Source of the DNA: Ophiothrix spiculata
Lineage: Eukaryota; Echinodermata; Ophiuroidea; Amphilepidida; Ophiotrichidae
DNA length: 30,543 nucleotides
Reading direction: 5' to 3' (one strand)
Assembly: GCA_000969725.1 (NCBI GenBank)
Contig: JXSR01S044434.1
Shown: in pieces, positions 29,682 through 30,543 of the stretch
Numbering within the stretch: position 1 is the stretch's first letter
How the letters are laid out: every line of letters begins with the position of its first letter
Notes under the pieces: model-generated
What the model was told of the DNA's origin: nothing
Databases searched by the model: none
The model's input: only the letters and a program-made list of their open reading frames with translations
Translations under genes and position numbers: made by a program

Positions 29682-29827
29682 CTCTGAATTCACAATGCGG
29701 GCATTCCAGCGGTGCCAAGGCCTTGTGGGTTCTGATATGAAGTATGAGATTGTTTCTTGTCTTACTGGCATACGAACAATGTGTGCACTTGTACGGTCTG
29801 TTCTCAAGATGGACCCTCATGTGGTAC
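29682..29827 (-). CDS. C2H2 zinc-finger protein, penultimate exon
   Basis: 146 nt between acceptor gtaacaccag and donor AGAG|GTAAGG. Encodes YHMRVHLENRPYKC, a finger CTHC-x12-HIRTH (SYASKTRNNLIL between), linker KALAPLE and CPHCEFR, whose finger finishes in the next exon. Phase agrees: the last G plus GT makes Gly. The first residues YHMRVH end an earlier finger, so more fingers lie upstream beyond the window. The ERPYKC/NRPYKC linkers are typical of tandem C2H2 arrays. Confidence 0.85.
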
Positions 29828-30204
29828 CTGGTGTTACAACAAGAAAATAGTTACAAAACTTTTGTTTGTGGATTTAATTTGTGAACATGCACACAGTACC
29901 GTTTTCAGTCCATGTAAGCAAACATTTTCAGGTGCCAATGGGCCATGTCAGTATGTAGTCATGAATTACCGTCACAAACATTATTTCAGATTTTCAAAAT
30001 TCACTGGATTAACAGCCCATGGTGCTTTGTCATGCTTCAGACAGTTGGAAATTTGACCTGATGCATGAATTAAAGTGACTGGCCTAGATTCTTCCCACTA
30101 TTTTTTACCTACATATTTTTTGCATGAATCAATAGAACATGTTTATATAATATAACCTACCAGTAGTTTTCCATGATTTTGAGGAATATTGGAGAAAATT
30201 GAAA
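29828..30204. other. Zinc-finger intron upstream of the penultimate exon, no recognised feature
   Basis: No further zinc-finger exon (CxxC...HxxxH) was seen on the minus strand up to the window end, so the 5' exons lie outside. Confidence 0.5.
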
Positions 30205-30543
30205 TCAGATTTTTTTTTTATTTAAATCGATTTTTTTGATTTTCATATCAGAGGTTTGTAGGAGCTACCCCCTTTCTTCTACCTCACATTACTCTTTAAA
30301 TGAGAATATTAAGTCCTTCTGATCATAAAGAATGTATTATCATATAAATAATTGATCTAAGATTGGCAAAAATCATGATTTTGTAAAAAAATTGTTTTTA
30401 TTTAAATTGATTTTTTTGATTTGATTGGAATTTCAGTTGATTTTGCTAATTTATATACTACTCCTTCCCCTCTTGTTACTCTTTAAATGAGAACACTAAG
30501 TCCTTCTGATCTTAAAAAAATGTATTATCCTATAAATAATTGA
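30205..30543. repeat. Tandem duplication, period about 187 bp, cut by the window edge
   Basis: ACTCTTTAAATGAGAA at 30291 recurs at 30478, with shared TTATTTAAAT, GATTTTTTTGATTT, AAGTCCTTCTGATC and ATAAATAATTGA. Two units are visible and more may follow. Confidence 0.85.

Overview
This window is AT-rich animal nuclear DNA from an invertebrate metazoan. Coding sequence is in short exons with GT-AG introns, the intergenic spacing is long, and tRNA-derived SINEs, LINE remnants and many short inverted-repeat DNA transposons (MITEs or foldbacks) are present. The repeat style would fit a marine deuterostome such as an echinoderm or hemichordate, but this is a weak inference and the species cannot be fixed from sequence alone.

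Two host genes are supported. (1) A complete seven-exon gene on the + strand (157 to 13403) encodes translation initiation factor 6 (eIF6; 246 codons plus stop). Its exons are 157-263, 1911-1996, 5809-5984, 8245-8358, 9755-9820, 11977-12158 and a tiny last exon 13394-13403. All joins keep frame and reproduce the family's conserved C-terminus. (2) The 3' part of a C2H2 zinc-finger gene lies on the - strand (27269-27939 and 29682-29827). It holds three fingers, a basic stretch and a long Gln/His-rich tail, and its 5' part lies beyond the right edge. The genes converge, separated by about 13.9 kb that is almost entirely repeats.

Layout. Introns 1-6 of eIF6 hold SINE pieces (308-448, 1300-1406, 4265-4470) and a 1,034-bp hAT- or Mutator-like insertion (2031-3064). 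They also hold foldbacks (3237-4034, 5994-6503, 10526-11135), a TTAA-flanked MITE (7854-8168), an RTE-like LINE remnant split by a foldback (10300-11235) and an antisense CR1/Jockey-type reverse transcriptase remnant (12291-13305). The intergenic part holds hAT-type MITEs, several with 8-bp target duplications (16206-16392, 18344-18507, 20521-20899). It also has a roughly 90-bp minisatellite (16958-18066), nested inverted-repeat elements around 19278-21143, and two copies of a 9-bp-TSD-type MITE (21578-21994; 25416-26032, the second split by a SINE). A second TTAA MITE copy lies at 23075-23400 and a tRNA-headed SINE at 23617-23944. The zinc-finger introns hold a further hAT MITE (29417-29645), hairpins and a 187-bp tandem duplication at the right edge.

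No operon, CRISPR, defence or biosynthetic system is present. The notable biology is the eIF6 microexon and its Lys at the usual regulatory Ser site, plus an unusually readable record of nested transposon insertions.
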